Shown here in pieces: positions 27,162 to 35,470 of a stretch of DNA of 64,000 nt. The first letter of the stretch is position 1. Every line of letters starts with the position of its first letter. Where the stretch lies: positions 7,450 through 71,449 of the forward strand of contig CABQHM010000009.1 in assembly GCA_902464015.1 (NCBI GenBank). The letters run 5' to 3'. Origin of the DNA: an uncultured Coriobacteriales bacterium. Its GTDB lineage: Bacteria; Actinomycetota; Coriobacteriia; Coriobacteriales; UMGS124. The notes below the pieces were generated by a model. That model was not told where the DNA came from, did no database searches, and saw only the letters and a list, made by a program, of their open reading frames with translations. Position numbers and translations under genes: made by a program.

Positions 27162-27710
27162 CTACTTGAGCAGCTCGGCAATCGTAATGGTCAGTCCGGG
27201 GTAGATGCCAACTGGAATGGCGGAGGAGAACGGATAGATGATGGGGGCGAAGTTTTCGTTCTCGAAGTCGTAGACGGTTGTCTTGTTCTTCTCTGGATCG
27301 ACTACCCAGTATTCGCGTACCCCTGCGTTGGAATAGAGGCCTCCCTTGGTGAGGTAGTCCATGCGGCGGCTTGAGGGGGAGACCACTTCCGCAATGAAAT
27401 CCGGAGCGCCGGTACATCCGCGGCTGGTGAGCTTGGACGGGTCGCAGATGACCGAGACATCGGGCTCGACATATGTGCTGTCATCGGCGTTGAGGTTTAC
27501 CGCGAACGGCGCGGGGTAGACCTCGCGCTCCCCGTTGTGACGCTCGATGTATTCGTCAATAACTCTGCTGATGCGTAGGACAATCTTTTGATGCATCCTG
27601 TTCGGCGGGGCCATGTCATACAGCTCGCCATCGATGAGCTCGGCACGGACTCCCTCGGGGAGGTTCCAATAATCTTCAGCGGTGAAAGACCTCGGTTTTG
27701 ACGGCGGCAT
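27162..27710 (-). CDS. Uma2 family (DUF820) putative endonuclease
   Basis: 182 residues. YWNLPEGVRAELIDGELYDM, YVEPDVSVICDP, PDFIAEVVSPSSRRMD and EYWVVDPEKNKTTVYDF are the conserved blocks of the Uma2 family, a PD-(D/E)xK nuclease-like fold. Biological role unknown; such genes are common in accessory DNA. ATG 27710 is preferred to one at 27746 because GGAGG lies 8 bases upstream. Confidence 0.85.
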   Translation of the reverse strand: MPPSKPRSFTAEDYWNLPEGVRAELIDGELYDMAPPNRMHQKIVLRISRVIDEYIERHNGEREVYPAPFAVNLNADDSTYVEPDVSVICDPSKLTSRGCTGAPDFIAEVVSPSSRRMDYLTKGGLYSNAGVREYWVVDPEKNKTTVYDFENENFAPIIYPFSSAIPVGIYPGLTITIAELLK

Positions 27711-28033
27711 AGTATCGACCTCCAGCGTTGCTGCGTCGGGTCTCATTGTAATTGATGGATGGTTGTTGGTTGCGACAGATGACTGTCGGGTTTTATGAGG
27801 CCCGGCTATGGCTCGCCCAACTCGACCACAATGGCCAACTTTTTTGCTTGCAATACATTTTTCCTGCTCAGACCTCCTTTTTGAACTCGGCCACTCTTGT
27901 CGCCTTCACCGCCTTTACTCGCCCACTGTGGTCTGGTCACATTGGGAATCACCGACGCAAGGGACGTCGGATAGGTTGCCTGATGGCCGCAAAGGCCGCA
28001 GGCAGACGAACATGAAGGTGAAAGGGGAGTTTC
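27711..28033. promoter_or_regulatory. Divergent region upstream of Uma2 and flavoprotein B
   Basis: 323 bp without a credible gene. CCGACG (27952) and CGTCGG (27965) form a short dyad about 65 bp before the flavoprotein B start, a candidate operator or leader hairpin. Confidence 0.4.
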
Positions 28034-29617
28034 ATGAAGACCATCTCGCGTAGGAACTTCATCACTGGTGCCGGTGCCGCTCTCGCGGCAAGCGGTATGA
28101 CCTCCGTCGCATTCGCCGATGACGCAGCTGCCGAGTTTGACGACAATTACGATGTCGTTGTCGTGGGCTATGGTTTCGCCGGCGGCATGGCAGCCATCTC
28201 CGCAGCCGACGCCGGCGCCGAGAAGGTCCTGCTCGTTGACGTTGCACCTGAGGGCCAGGAAGGCGGCAACTCCCGCTTCTGCGCGCAGATTGTCGTGTAC
28301 GGCCAGGACCATGATGAGCTTCGCAACTACTATGAGGGCCTTGGCTGGAAGATGAACCAGGACTCCGACGTGCTCGACGCCTATGTCGACGGCATCATGG
28401 GTGTGCCTGATATCTTCAAGCGCATGGGCATTGACGACCCTTGCATCTGGAGCGAGTTTGCCGCAACGGCTGAGGGCGAGGCCGGCACGGGCGGAAACGA
28501 CGAGACCGATGCCCAGAAGATCAAGCGCTCCTTTGGCGCAATCTGCCCCGAGTACCCCGAGGTCGAGGGTTCTTCCACGGTTGATGCCGTCACGATGCAT
28601 CCCGCGTATTTCGACGGTGCGTTCTATCCCGTTGTCCAGGAGACTGTCCAGGCCACGGACGCCATTACTGTGTGGCTTGAGTCCCCGGCGACGCATCTTA
28701 TTCAGGATCCCGAGTCCAAGGCTGTCATTGGCGTTGTTGTTGAGCACGAGGGCCAGGAGCTGCGCATCGGTGCCAAGGGCGTCGTTCTTTCCTGCGGTGG
28801 CTTTGAGTGCAACCAGCAGATGATTCAGGATTACCTCGGTTGCGCTCGACTGGCGCCTCTGGGTGGCATGCACAACAACGGCGACGGCATCCGCATGGCG
28901 CAGGAGATTGGCGCCGATCTCTGGCACATGCACAACTACGAGAGCCTGGGCATGTTCGGTGGCAACCAGTTTGAGGTCGAAGACGGCGAGCGTGCCATCC
29001 TGATGCTCTCCGCGCGCTTCAGGCCGTCCGTGAAGGGCGCAATGATCTGCGTCGCCGAGGACGGCTCGCGTTTCCTGCGCGAGGATCAGATTGATCGCCA
29101 TGGCCATCTGTTCAGCCATGGTCTGTGGCGCATCCCGAACACGAGCTACCGTCCCTGGGCTGTCTTTGACGAGGCTCAGAAGGCTATCCTTGAAGAGAAC
29201 GGCCACATGCCGATCAATGTTGATGAGAAGCTTGTAAGCGCTGCTGATGCCACCGAGCTGGCTGGAATCATTGGCGCCGATCCCGAGACGCTCGCCAAGA
29301 CCATTGAGCGTTTCAACGGTTACGCTGAAAGTGGCGAGGATATCGAGTTTAACCGTGCCCCGGAGTCGATGAGGGCATTCGAGGGCACTCTGTACGCACT
29401 GCCCCTGCAGCCCAGCGTGCTCAACACCCAGGGTGGCCCGCGCCGCAATGCGAAGGCCCAGGTCATGGACACCAACGGCGAGCCCATCAAGGGCCTGTTC
29501 AGCGCCGGTGAGTGCGGTGGCGTGAACGCCTTCTACTATCAGGGCGGCGGAAACGTTGCCGAGTGCCTCGTGTTCGGCAAGATTGCTGGCGAGAATGCGG
29601 CAATGGGTGTCGAGTAA
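28034..29617 (+). CDS. TAT-exported FAD-dependent reductase (flavoprotein B)
   Basis: 527 residues. Signal MKTISRRNFITGAG; FAD dinucleotide fold at YDVVVVGYGFAGGMAAISAADAG with EGGNSRFC after it; second flavin-contact region ends GLFSAGECGGVNAFYYQGGGN ... FGKIAGENAA. No FMN_bind or heme domain is fused, so it needs an external electron donor that is not encoded nearby. It belongs to the FAD_binding_2/KstD-like branch; substrate unknown. GGGGAG lies ahead of ATG 28034. A MerR gene follows on the same strand, beyond a terminator. Confidence 0.87.
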   Translation: MKTISRRNFITGAGAALAASGMTSVAFADDAAAEFDDNYDVVVVGYGFAGGMAAISAADAGAEKVLLVDVAPEGQEGGNSRFCAQIVVYGQDHDELRNYYEGLGWKMNQDSDVLDAYVDGIMGVPDIFKRMGIDDPCIWSEFAATAEGEAGTGGNDETDAQKIKRSFGAICPEYPEVEGSSTVDAVTMHPAYFDGAFYPVVQETVQATDAITVWLESPATHLIQDPESKAVIGVVVEHEGQELRIGAKGVVLSCGGFECNQQMIQDYLGCARLAPLGGMHNNGDGIRMAQEIGADLWHMHNYESLGMFGGNQFEVEDGERAILMLSARFRPSVKGAMICVAEDGSRFLREDQIDRHGHLFSHGLWRIPNTSYRPWAVFDEAQKAILEENGHMPINVDEKLVSAADATELAGIIGADPETLAKTIERFNGYAESGEDIEFNRAPESMRAFEGTLYALPLQPSVLNTQGGPRRNAKAQVMDTNGEPIKGLFSAGECGGVNAFYYQGGGNVAECLVFGKIAGENAAMGVE

Positions 29618-29639
29618 GCGTTAACCAGATTGGCCTATG

Positions 29640-29672
29640 GGGGCTGCCGGGATTGAACGGCAGCCCCTTTTT
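29640..29672 (+). terminator. Terminator of flavoprotein B
   Basis: GGGGCTGCCG, 8-base loop, CGGCAGCCCC then TTTTT. Strong intrinsic terminator 22 bp after the stop. Confidence 0.88.
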
Positions 29673-29723
29673 GATATCATCCTTCCAGTTGTTCGGTAAG
29701 GGGCCGACAAACGGGGGCATGAT

Positions 29724-30603
29724 ATGACGACGGAAAGCGCACGGGGTAAGACGTACACCATCAAAACGCTGCTGAGCGTTTTGGGCATTTCTCGCAATAC
29801 GTTGCGCTATTACGAGCAGATCGGTGTTATCTCGCCCGTACGTGACCCCGATTCAAACTATCGCGTGTACACGAATGACGACGTTTTTAGCGTCGCCCAG
29901 CTCAACATGCTGAAGAACGCGGGGTTTGAAGTGGCTGACGCCCAGGTTGTCATGGAAAAGACCGAGGACGCCTCGGAGTTCGTCGGCAGGCTTTCGGAGC
30001 AAAATATGCGCCAGCAGGCATGGCATGCTGCGGTGCAGGATTCCCTGGAGACGCTTAAGGCTATTTGCGATGATATACATCGGGGACCCGTGCCCCGTCT
30101 TTCCGTCGGTCGACCGGCCCTTGTCTATTTCGATGAATGCGAGACGGGCTACGACAACCATGTACCTGATCCGGCACAGGATGTGCTCATCCGGAGCATG
30201 CCGATTGCTACATTTGGGTCGATTATCGACGGGGATTTTTTCTCGGATAGCCTTGGCTTGCCAAAATGGGGACGGATTGTATACGCGTGCGATGCGCCTT
30301 TGTTGCCGCAGCTCTCGCTTGCAAGTCGGCCGCCGGTTCAGGTGGGAGGATGCCCTTGCGTGGAAATCTCCTATGCGGCTGACGCTGACAAAATCCCTGG
30401 TTTTGACAGAGGCGGTAGCACGCGTAAAAAAATTGCGGGCATTTATGGACGAATATGGGTTTGAGCAGGCAGGAGACGCATATACCTCCCATGCCCTGCC
30501 TATCAAGGGCGTGTTCTATACGCGCGTTCACCTGCCTGTTCGCGCGATTAGTTGGCGAGCGAAGCGCATGCTGGCCAAGCTGGAGCGCGACGCGCAGTCG
30601 TAA
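29724..30603 (+). pseudogene. MerR-family regulator gene with an apparent frameshift
   Basis: Frame 1 (29724-30464) encodes TYTIKTLLSVLGISRNTLRYYEQIG, a MerR winged helix, then a coiled-coil helix and an effector-domain-like region to about residue 222. After the AAAA run near 30390 that frame turns unprotein-like and stops at 30464. The frame one base ahead instead continues KSLVLTEAVARVKKLRAFMD ... GVFYTRVHLPVR to 30603, which looks like the natural C-terminus. A one-base insertion, a sequencing error or a programmed shift would explain it. It probably regulates flavoprotein B just upstream, in the one-regulator-per-reductase pattern. Confidence 0.65.
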
Positions 30604-30645
30604 GACACGCTTCGCTGGGTGAGGGCCTGCGCGTGCCTGTCGGAT

Positions 30646-30734
30646 GATTTAACATACATTTCAACAGTTGAGATGTATGTTAAATCATTAAAAGCCCAGT
30701 TGGCGCGATTTTCGTTTTTCTGAAATGTATGTTG
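30646..30734. repeat. 89-bp intergenic repeat, copy 2
   Basis: Second copy of the element at 26952. Dyad arms GATTTAACATACATTTCA and TGAGATGTATGTTAAATC (one mismatch), then TGAAATGTATGTTG at 30721. It lies between the convergent ends of the MerR gene and flavoprotein C. Confidence 0.85.
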
Positions 30735-30780
30735 TTTTGTGAGCGCTCGGGCCCCACGACCCCGCCGCGCCCAAAACGCA

Positions 30781-30818
30781 GGGCGCCGCCGTGCCTGCGA
30801 GTGGCCACGGCGGCGCCC
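30781..30818. terminator. GC hairpin between MerR and flavoprotein C
   Basis: Perfect 13-bp arms GGGCGCCGCCGTG and CACGGCGGCGCCC with a 12-base loop. Read leftward it is followed by a TTTT-containing stretch, so it may terminate flavoprotein C. Confidence 0.65.
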
Positions 30819-30871
30819 TTGGGGAATGTCGAGCTGAATCAGGCTAAATCAGGCTAGAACAACGTGTGTCC

Positions 30872-32458
30872 TTACTTGCCCAGGTACTTGGCTGCGGCCT
30901 GAGCGGCGAAGCGGCCGGAGTTGCAGGCCCAGCTGGACTGCGAGCCCGGGGCCTTGTTCACGTCGTAGGCGTCGCCGTACAGGCCGCCCGCGTCGCAACC
31001 GGTGGCATAGAGACCGGGAATGACCTCGCCCTCAGTGTTGATGACCTCGCAATCGGTGTCAATCTTCGCGCCGCCCACGGTGCAGTAGTAGCCGTCGGCA
31101 ATCTCGGCGATGTAGAACGGGCCCTCCTCGATGGCGTGCATCTTCTCGGGGGCCTTGTTGAAGTCGGGGTCCTCGCCTGCGGCGCAGTAGCTGTTGTACT
31201 GGTCGACGACGGCCTTCAGAGCCTCGGGATCGAGCTCGACGGCCTCGGCAAGCTCCTCGATGGTGTCCGCCTTGTGGACGGAGTCGAGGGCCTCGACGGC
31301 CTCGGTGAATCCAGCCATGGGCTCACCAGCGGCAACGAAGCTGAAGCAGGTGCCGTACACGCCCTCGTTCTCCCAGGCATCGAGGTCGCCCTTGCAGAAG
31401 ACGGCGTACGTCTTGTTCTGGTTGCGCTGCGCGATGCCGACGCGGGCGAAGTCGTTCTCCCACTTGTCCTCGTTGACGAAACGCTCGCACTTCTCGTTGA
31501 TCCAGAGAACGGGCTGCGTAGAGGCGATGTAGTCGGGCTGGGCCCACGTGGAGCCCACCATGACGGGGCCGCACCACATGACGGTGCCCAGACCCTCGGC
31601 CATGTCTGCGCCTGCCGCGCGGGCCATCTTGATGCCGTCGGCGTCGCGGCCGGTCATGCCCTGGGGAGCCAGCAGCTCGTTGTGGGTCTCAGAGACGGCA
31701 TACAGGAAGTCGAGGTTGTTTGCATAGCCGCCCGTGGCGAGAACGACAGTGGGGGCCTCGACCTTGACGACAGTACCGTCGGCGCGCACGGCGAGGACGC
31801 CGGCGACCTTGCCGTCCTCCATGACGAGCTGCTTTGCCGGGCACTCAAGCTCGACCTGCACGCCGAGGTTCTCGGCGGCCTTGGCCAGGGACTCCATGAA
31901 GCTCACGCCCGGGCCTTTGTCGAGGTTGCGCTTGAAGATGTGCCATGCCTTGTGGTCGCCGTACTGCTGCACGTGGTCGAACTCCACGCCCAGGTCCTCA
32001 AGCCACTCGACGGTCTCGCCCGTGGTGCCGAAGAACTTCTTGTAGAGGTCGTGGTTGGGCACCCAGTGATGGTAATCCATGCAGTTGTTGATGGCTTCGG
32101 CCACGGTCTGAGTCTCGCCGGCTTCCTCGGTCCAGTGGGTCTGAACGCCGAAGGAGCCTTCGACGCCGACGAACGAGCCGCCCGTGAAGCTGAACTTCTC
32201 GAGCACGATGGGCTCAAGGCCGAGCTGCTTGGCCTGGCAGGCGCACGACATGCCAGCGCCACCTGCGCCGCAAATGGCGATGTCGCAGGTCAGGGTCTCG
32301 GTGGGCTCGCCAACCTCCTCGAGGTCCCACACACTGCTCGACTCGGCGATGACCTTGGCCTGGGCAGGCTCGGCGGAGAGGCCTGCGGCGGCAAGGCCAG
32401 CGGCGGCGACACCGGCGGTGGCAGTGACGAACGAACGACGAGACATTGCGTTGGACAT
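30872..32458 (-). CDS. TAT-exported FAD-dependent reductase (flavoprotein C)
   Basis: 528 residues. MSRRSFVTATAG signal; FAD fold CDIAICGAGGAGMSCACQAKQLG; FSFTGGSFVGVEGSFG after it; C-terminal flavin loop GLYATGCDAGGLYGDAYDVN and a final SSWACNSGRFAAQAAAKYLGK. No fused FMN or heme domain. AAAGGTG precedes ATG 32458. Divergently paired with a LysR regulator, unlike most modules here. Substrate unknown. Confidence 0.88.
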   Translation of the reverse strand: MSNAMSRRSFVTATAGVAAAGLAAAGLSAEPAQAKVIAESSSVWDLEEVGEPTETLTCDIAICGAGGAGMSCACQAKQLGLEPIVLEKFSFTGGSFVGVEGSFGVQTHWTEEAGETQTVAEAINNCMDYHHWVPNHDLYKKFFGTTGETVEWLEDLGVEFDHVQQYGDHKAWHIFKRNLDKGPGVSFMESLAKAAENLGVQVELECPAKQLVMEDGKVAGVLAVRADGTVVKVEAPTVVLATGGYANNLDFLYAVSETHNELLAPQGMTGRDADGIKMARAAGADMAEGLGTVMWCGPVMVGSTWAQPDYIASTQPVLWINEKCERFVNEDKWENDFARVGIAQRNQNKTYAVFCKGDLDAWENEGVYGTCFSFVAAGEPMAGFTEAVEALDSVHKADTIEELAEAVELDPEALKAVVDQYNSYCAAGEDPDFNKAPEKMHAIEEGPFYIAEIADGYYCTVGGAKIDTDCEVINTEGEVIPGLYATGCDAGGLYGDAYDVNKAPGSQSSWACNSGRFAAQAAAKYLGK

Positions 32459-32723
32459 ACATGCACCTTTCGCTTATGGGGGCGCTTCGAGGCGCGTGCC
32501 TCTGGAGTGCCCAACTCCCCTTGCAGGCGCCATCTGGCGTCTTCGCTGGGCAGAATAGGACCCGCGGCCCTGCCCTTTCAAGATGGTTGGACCCAGCCAG
32601 AAGTGCACCCCCCGAACTGCAAGTTGTACCTCGCGCGTTGCGATTTGTGGCAGTATATTTGCGTAGCTCTGCAGCGTTGGGGAATGTTCGAGTGCGGTTT
32701 GATGGGGCCAAACGGGGGCACAG

Positions 32724-33629
32724 GTGAACAGCGAGCAACTAAAGTACTTTGAGCTGACCTATCAGGAGCGCAATTATTCGGCGGCGGCGCGAATGGTGCC
32801 CGTTTCGCCGCAGGGGCTTACCAAGGCGATCAGGGCCCTGGAAAAGGAGCTCGGTGTCACGCTTTTTGAGCCTGATTCCAACGGCATGCCGCAACCGACA
32901 CCTTATGCCCAGGAGCTGTACGAGTTCACCGAGGTCACGAGCAGCAATCTGCGCCTTATGCGGGAGGCTTTCGACCGCATACGCGGCCAGGAGCTCCACG
33001 AGCTACGCCTGGGATGCTCGCTCGGTGTGATGGGGGCGCTCGGACCGGACTTTCTCGACGGGTTTCGTGCCATGCGTCCCGACGTTCGCGTTTCGTATTG
33101 GGAGACGAACGACGCCCTCTGTGACGAGGGTCTTGCGCATGGTGACTATGACCTGGCTCTTGCGGTGCTGCCGTGTTCGTCGGAGTTTGAGTCGGCTCCG
33201 CTCTACAAATGCCCCCTGTATTTTTGGGTGAACGCTGCCGATCCGCTCGCTCGCAAGGAATCGCTCGTTCTGGAGGATCTGCGAGGTTACGACCTGGCCC
33301 TTCCTGGCGAGGGGTTCAAATGCTTTGACGCCCTTCGTCGGCTCGACGAAGAGCGTTCGCTTGGTCTGGGGCATATTTTCGAGATGAGCGAGATATTCCA
33401 GCTCTACGAGTTTGCCGCCCGTGGTCGCGGAGTGGGATTCACCGCCCGCCATCATGTGAACCTATCGGTGTTCGCCCATGACGATTCTGTCGTGGCTGTT
33501 CCCTTGGCTGAACTGAGCTGGGGTTTTGGTATCGAGAGGCTTAGAACCCATGCTCTTGACAATGCCGAGCAGGCCTTTTGGAACTGGTGCGTGTCATACG
33601 CCAAGCGCCTTCCGAGCGACCCGGTGTAG
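32724..33629 (+). CDS. LysR-family regulator
   Basis: 301 residues. The N-terminal winged helix MNSEQLKYFELTYQERNYSAAARMVPVSPQGLTKAIRALEKELG is typical LysR, followed by a two-lobed effector domain (LRLGCSLGVMGALGPDF..., YDLALAVLPC...). GTG 32724 is the start. It is divergent from flavoprotein C with 265 bp between, the classic LysR arrangement in which regulator and target share operators and an inducer binds the effector domain. Confidence 0.9.
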   Translation: MNSEQLKYFELTYQERNYSAAARMVPVSPQGLTKAIRALEKELGVTLFEPDSNGMPQPTPYAQELYEFTEVTSSNLRLMREAFDRIRGQELHELRLGCSLGVMGALGPDFLDGFRAMRPDVRVSYWETNDALCDEGLAHGDYDLALAVLPCSSEFESAPLYKCPLYFWVNAADPLARKESLVLEDLRGYDLALPGEGFKCFDALRRLDEERSLGLGHIFEMSEIFQLYEFAARGRGVGFTARHHVNLSVFAHDDSVVAVPLAELSWGFGIERLRTHALDNAEQAFWNWCVSYAKRLPSDPV

Positions 33630-33924
33630 GCCTGCCGCTTGTTGCTTGGCTTCCTACAGCGAGTCGACGAGGGCGTTCGCAGCACCAATACGTCCAACTG
33701 GGACACCTACATCCAGGCAAGCGGCGACTTCACCAAGATCACCGAGCGGGTGGAGCGGCTGGAAGCTACCGAGTGCTGAGGGGTTGGGGCCGCTATGGCC
33801 CCGCGTTACATTCCATGAGGTACAATACGCGAGCAATTGGCATTTGAAGTCGCGGTTTCGCATCGGGGAAGGCATCGCGGTCGGCTGGCTTTGCCCTGAT
33901 GACTCATAGAATGGGAGTCGCTCC
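33630..33924. other. Intergenic region with a possible coding relic
   Basis: In the frame of the LysR gene, after its stop, the sequence stays open to a TGA at 33777-33779 and reads protein-like (NTSNWDTYIQASGDFTKITE then RVERLEATEC). It has no start codon with a ribosome site. It may be the end of a lost gene; the family is not recognised. The remainder looks like the leader of rsmJ. Confidence 0.3.
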
Positions 33925-34617
33925 ATGACCCAGGCAGAAGAGATGGCGCGGGCGGCGGGGCTCGAGTTGCGGCGCGAGGATTGTGGCCTTGTGCTTGCCG
34001 GCGACGGCATGGAGCTGTGTGCCGATTTTGCCACCATGCTGCCACGCATCAGGCCCGACAGGTTGTCGGGCGAGCTGCTCGTAAAGGTCGCACGGATAAA
34101 AGGGGAGCCTGCGGCGCGCGTCTTCGATGCGACGGCGGGTTTGGGGGAGGACTCTTTCCTGCTCGCCGCCGCTGGCTTCGACGTCGTCCTTTGTGAGGCG
34201 AACCCCGTGATTGCGGCGTTGCTTGAAGATGCACTTGCTCGCGCCGCCCTCGACGATCGCCTTGCGCCCATTGTGGCACGCATGCACCTGCGCCAAGTAG
34301 ACAGCGTGGCAGAGCTTGGACGCATGGTGCAAAGCGAGGAGCCGCGTCCGGATGTTGTGTACCTCGACCCCATGTTCCCGGCGCGCCAGAAGTCGGCCGC
34401 CGTGAAAAAGAAGTTCCAGCTCCTGCACCATCTTGAGTGCCCCTGCGCAAACGAGGAAGAGCTCATGGCGGCTGCGCTGAGCGTGTGTCCGCGCAAGGTG
34501 GTTGTCAAGCGCCCGCCCAAAGCGCCGCATCTGGCGGGTATCAAGCCGAGCCATTCCATCGAGGGCAAGGCCGTGCGTTACGACTGCATCGTGCCCGCGC
34601 AGCTCAAGCGGGGGTGA
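33925..34617 (+). CDS. rsmJ: 16S rRNA m2G1516 methyltransferase RsmJ-like
   Basis: 230 residues. ARVFDATAGLGEDSFLLAAAGFDVVLCE is SAM motif I-II of the RsmJ family. PDVVYLDPMFPARQKSAAVKKKF supplies the DP-M-F catalytic block and KVVVKRPPKAPHLAG the C-terminal block. GGGAG lies 7 bases before the ATG. It methylates G1516 of 16S rRNA in E. coli; the same job is likely here. Confidence 0.85.
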   Translation: MTQAEEMARAAGLELRREDCGLVLAGDGMELCADFATMLPRIRPDRLSGELLVKVARIKGEPAARVFDATAGLGEDSFLLAAAGFDVVLCEANPVIAALLEDALARAALDDRLAPIVARMHLRQVDSVAELGRMVQSEEPRPDVVYLDPMFPARQKSAAVKKKFQLLHHLECPCANEEELMAAALSVCPRKVVVKRPPKAPHLAGIKPSHSIEGKAVRYDCIVPAQLKRG

Positions 34618-34745
34618 GGGCTGGATTTAGGCCCAGAACTGGGCATGCGTGCTCATCTGCCACATCGATGCGGTAGACGAGCGTTTTACATGCAGGCTTT
34701 GTCAAACGTGGTTGAGGACCGGCCTCGCGCCGCTGCATACGCCTG

Positions 34746-35468
34746 CTAGCCCACGTGCTCCCAGTCAATCGCCTGTGCGCCTGCGCCCTCGAGCAGCTCG
34801 TTTGCCTGCGAGAACGGGCGCGACCCGAGAAACGCCGGCAATCCTGCGCTCGACCTGCTGGCCGAGAGAGGCGAGGGGTGCGTGGAGGCCAGCACGAACT
34901 TGCTGCCGAGCATATCCGCACCCGCGGCTCCTGCATGCAGGCGAGCCTCTTCCACCAGGCCCACGGCGAAGCGCCCCCATGCCAGGAATACGACCGGCTG
35001 CTGCAGTGTGAAGCACTTCTCGATCAGGTAATGCGTCAATACCTGCCAGCCCAGTTTGCTGTGGGAGTTGGCGGCATGCTCCGTCACGGTGAGCGTCGTG
35101 TTGAGCAGCAAAACGCCCTGCTCAGCCCACCTGGTAAGGTCGCCAGACTTTGGCGTCTCGCATCCCAGGTCGGCGGCCATCTCCTTATATATGTTGCGTA
35201 GGCTCGGCGGGAGCTTCTGGCCCTGCGGCACGGAGAACGAGAGCCCCATGGCCTGACCGGGCTCATGATAGGGGTCCTGCCCGAGGATGACGGCGCGCAC
35301 GTTGCTGGGCGCCGTGTAGGCAAGCGCGTTGAGAATGTCGTCCTGAGCAGGGTAGATGGTCTGCGTGCCGCGCATGGCCGCGATCTCGCCCATGAGGCGC
35401 TCGCAGGTCGCACGTACCTCCTGCGGTGCGCCGTTGAGCCACAGGTTGACGTTGTTCAGGTCCCTCAC
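34746..35468 (-). CDS. ung: Uracil-DNA glycosylase
   Basis: 240 residues. VILGQDPYHEPGQAMGLSFSV contains the catalytic Asp and water-activating motif; LLLNTTLTV and ASTHPSPLSA (the HPSPLS DNA-binding loop) complete family 1 UDG. Excises uracil from DNA. Start is GTG 35468, two bases after the LuxR3 stop codon, so co-transcription is probable although the functions are unrelated. Confidence 0.96.
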   Translation of the reverse strand: MRDLNNVNLWLNGAPQEVRATCERLMGEIAAMRGTQTIYPAQDDILNALAYTAPSNVRAVILGQDPYHEPGQAMGLSFSVPQGQKLPPSLRNIYKEMAADLGCETPKSGDLTRWAEQGVLLLNTTLTVTEHAANSHSKLGWQVLTHYLIEKCFTLQQPVVFLAWGRFAVGLVEEARLHAGAAGADMLGSKFVLASTHPSPLSASRSSAGLPAFLGSRPFSQANELLEGAGAQAIDWEHVG

Positions 35469-35470
35469 TG

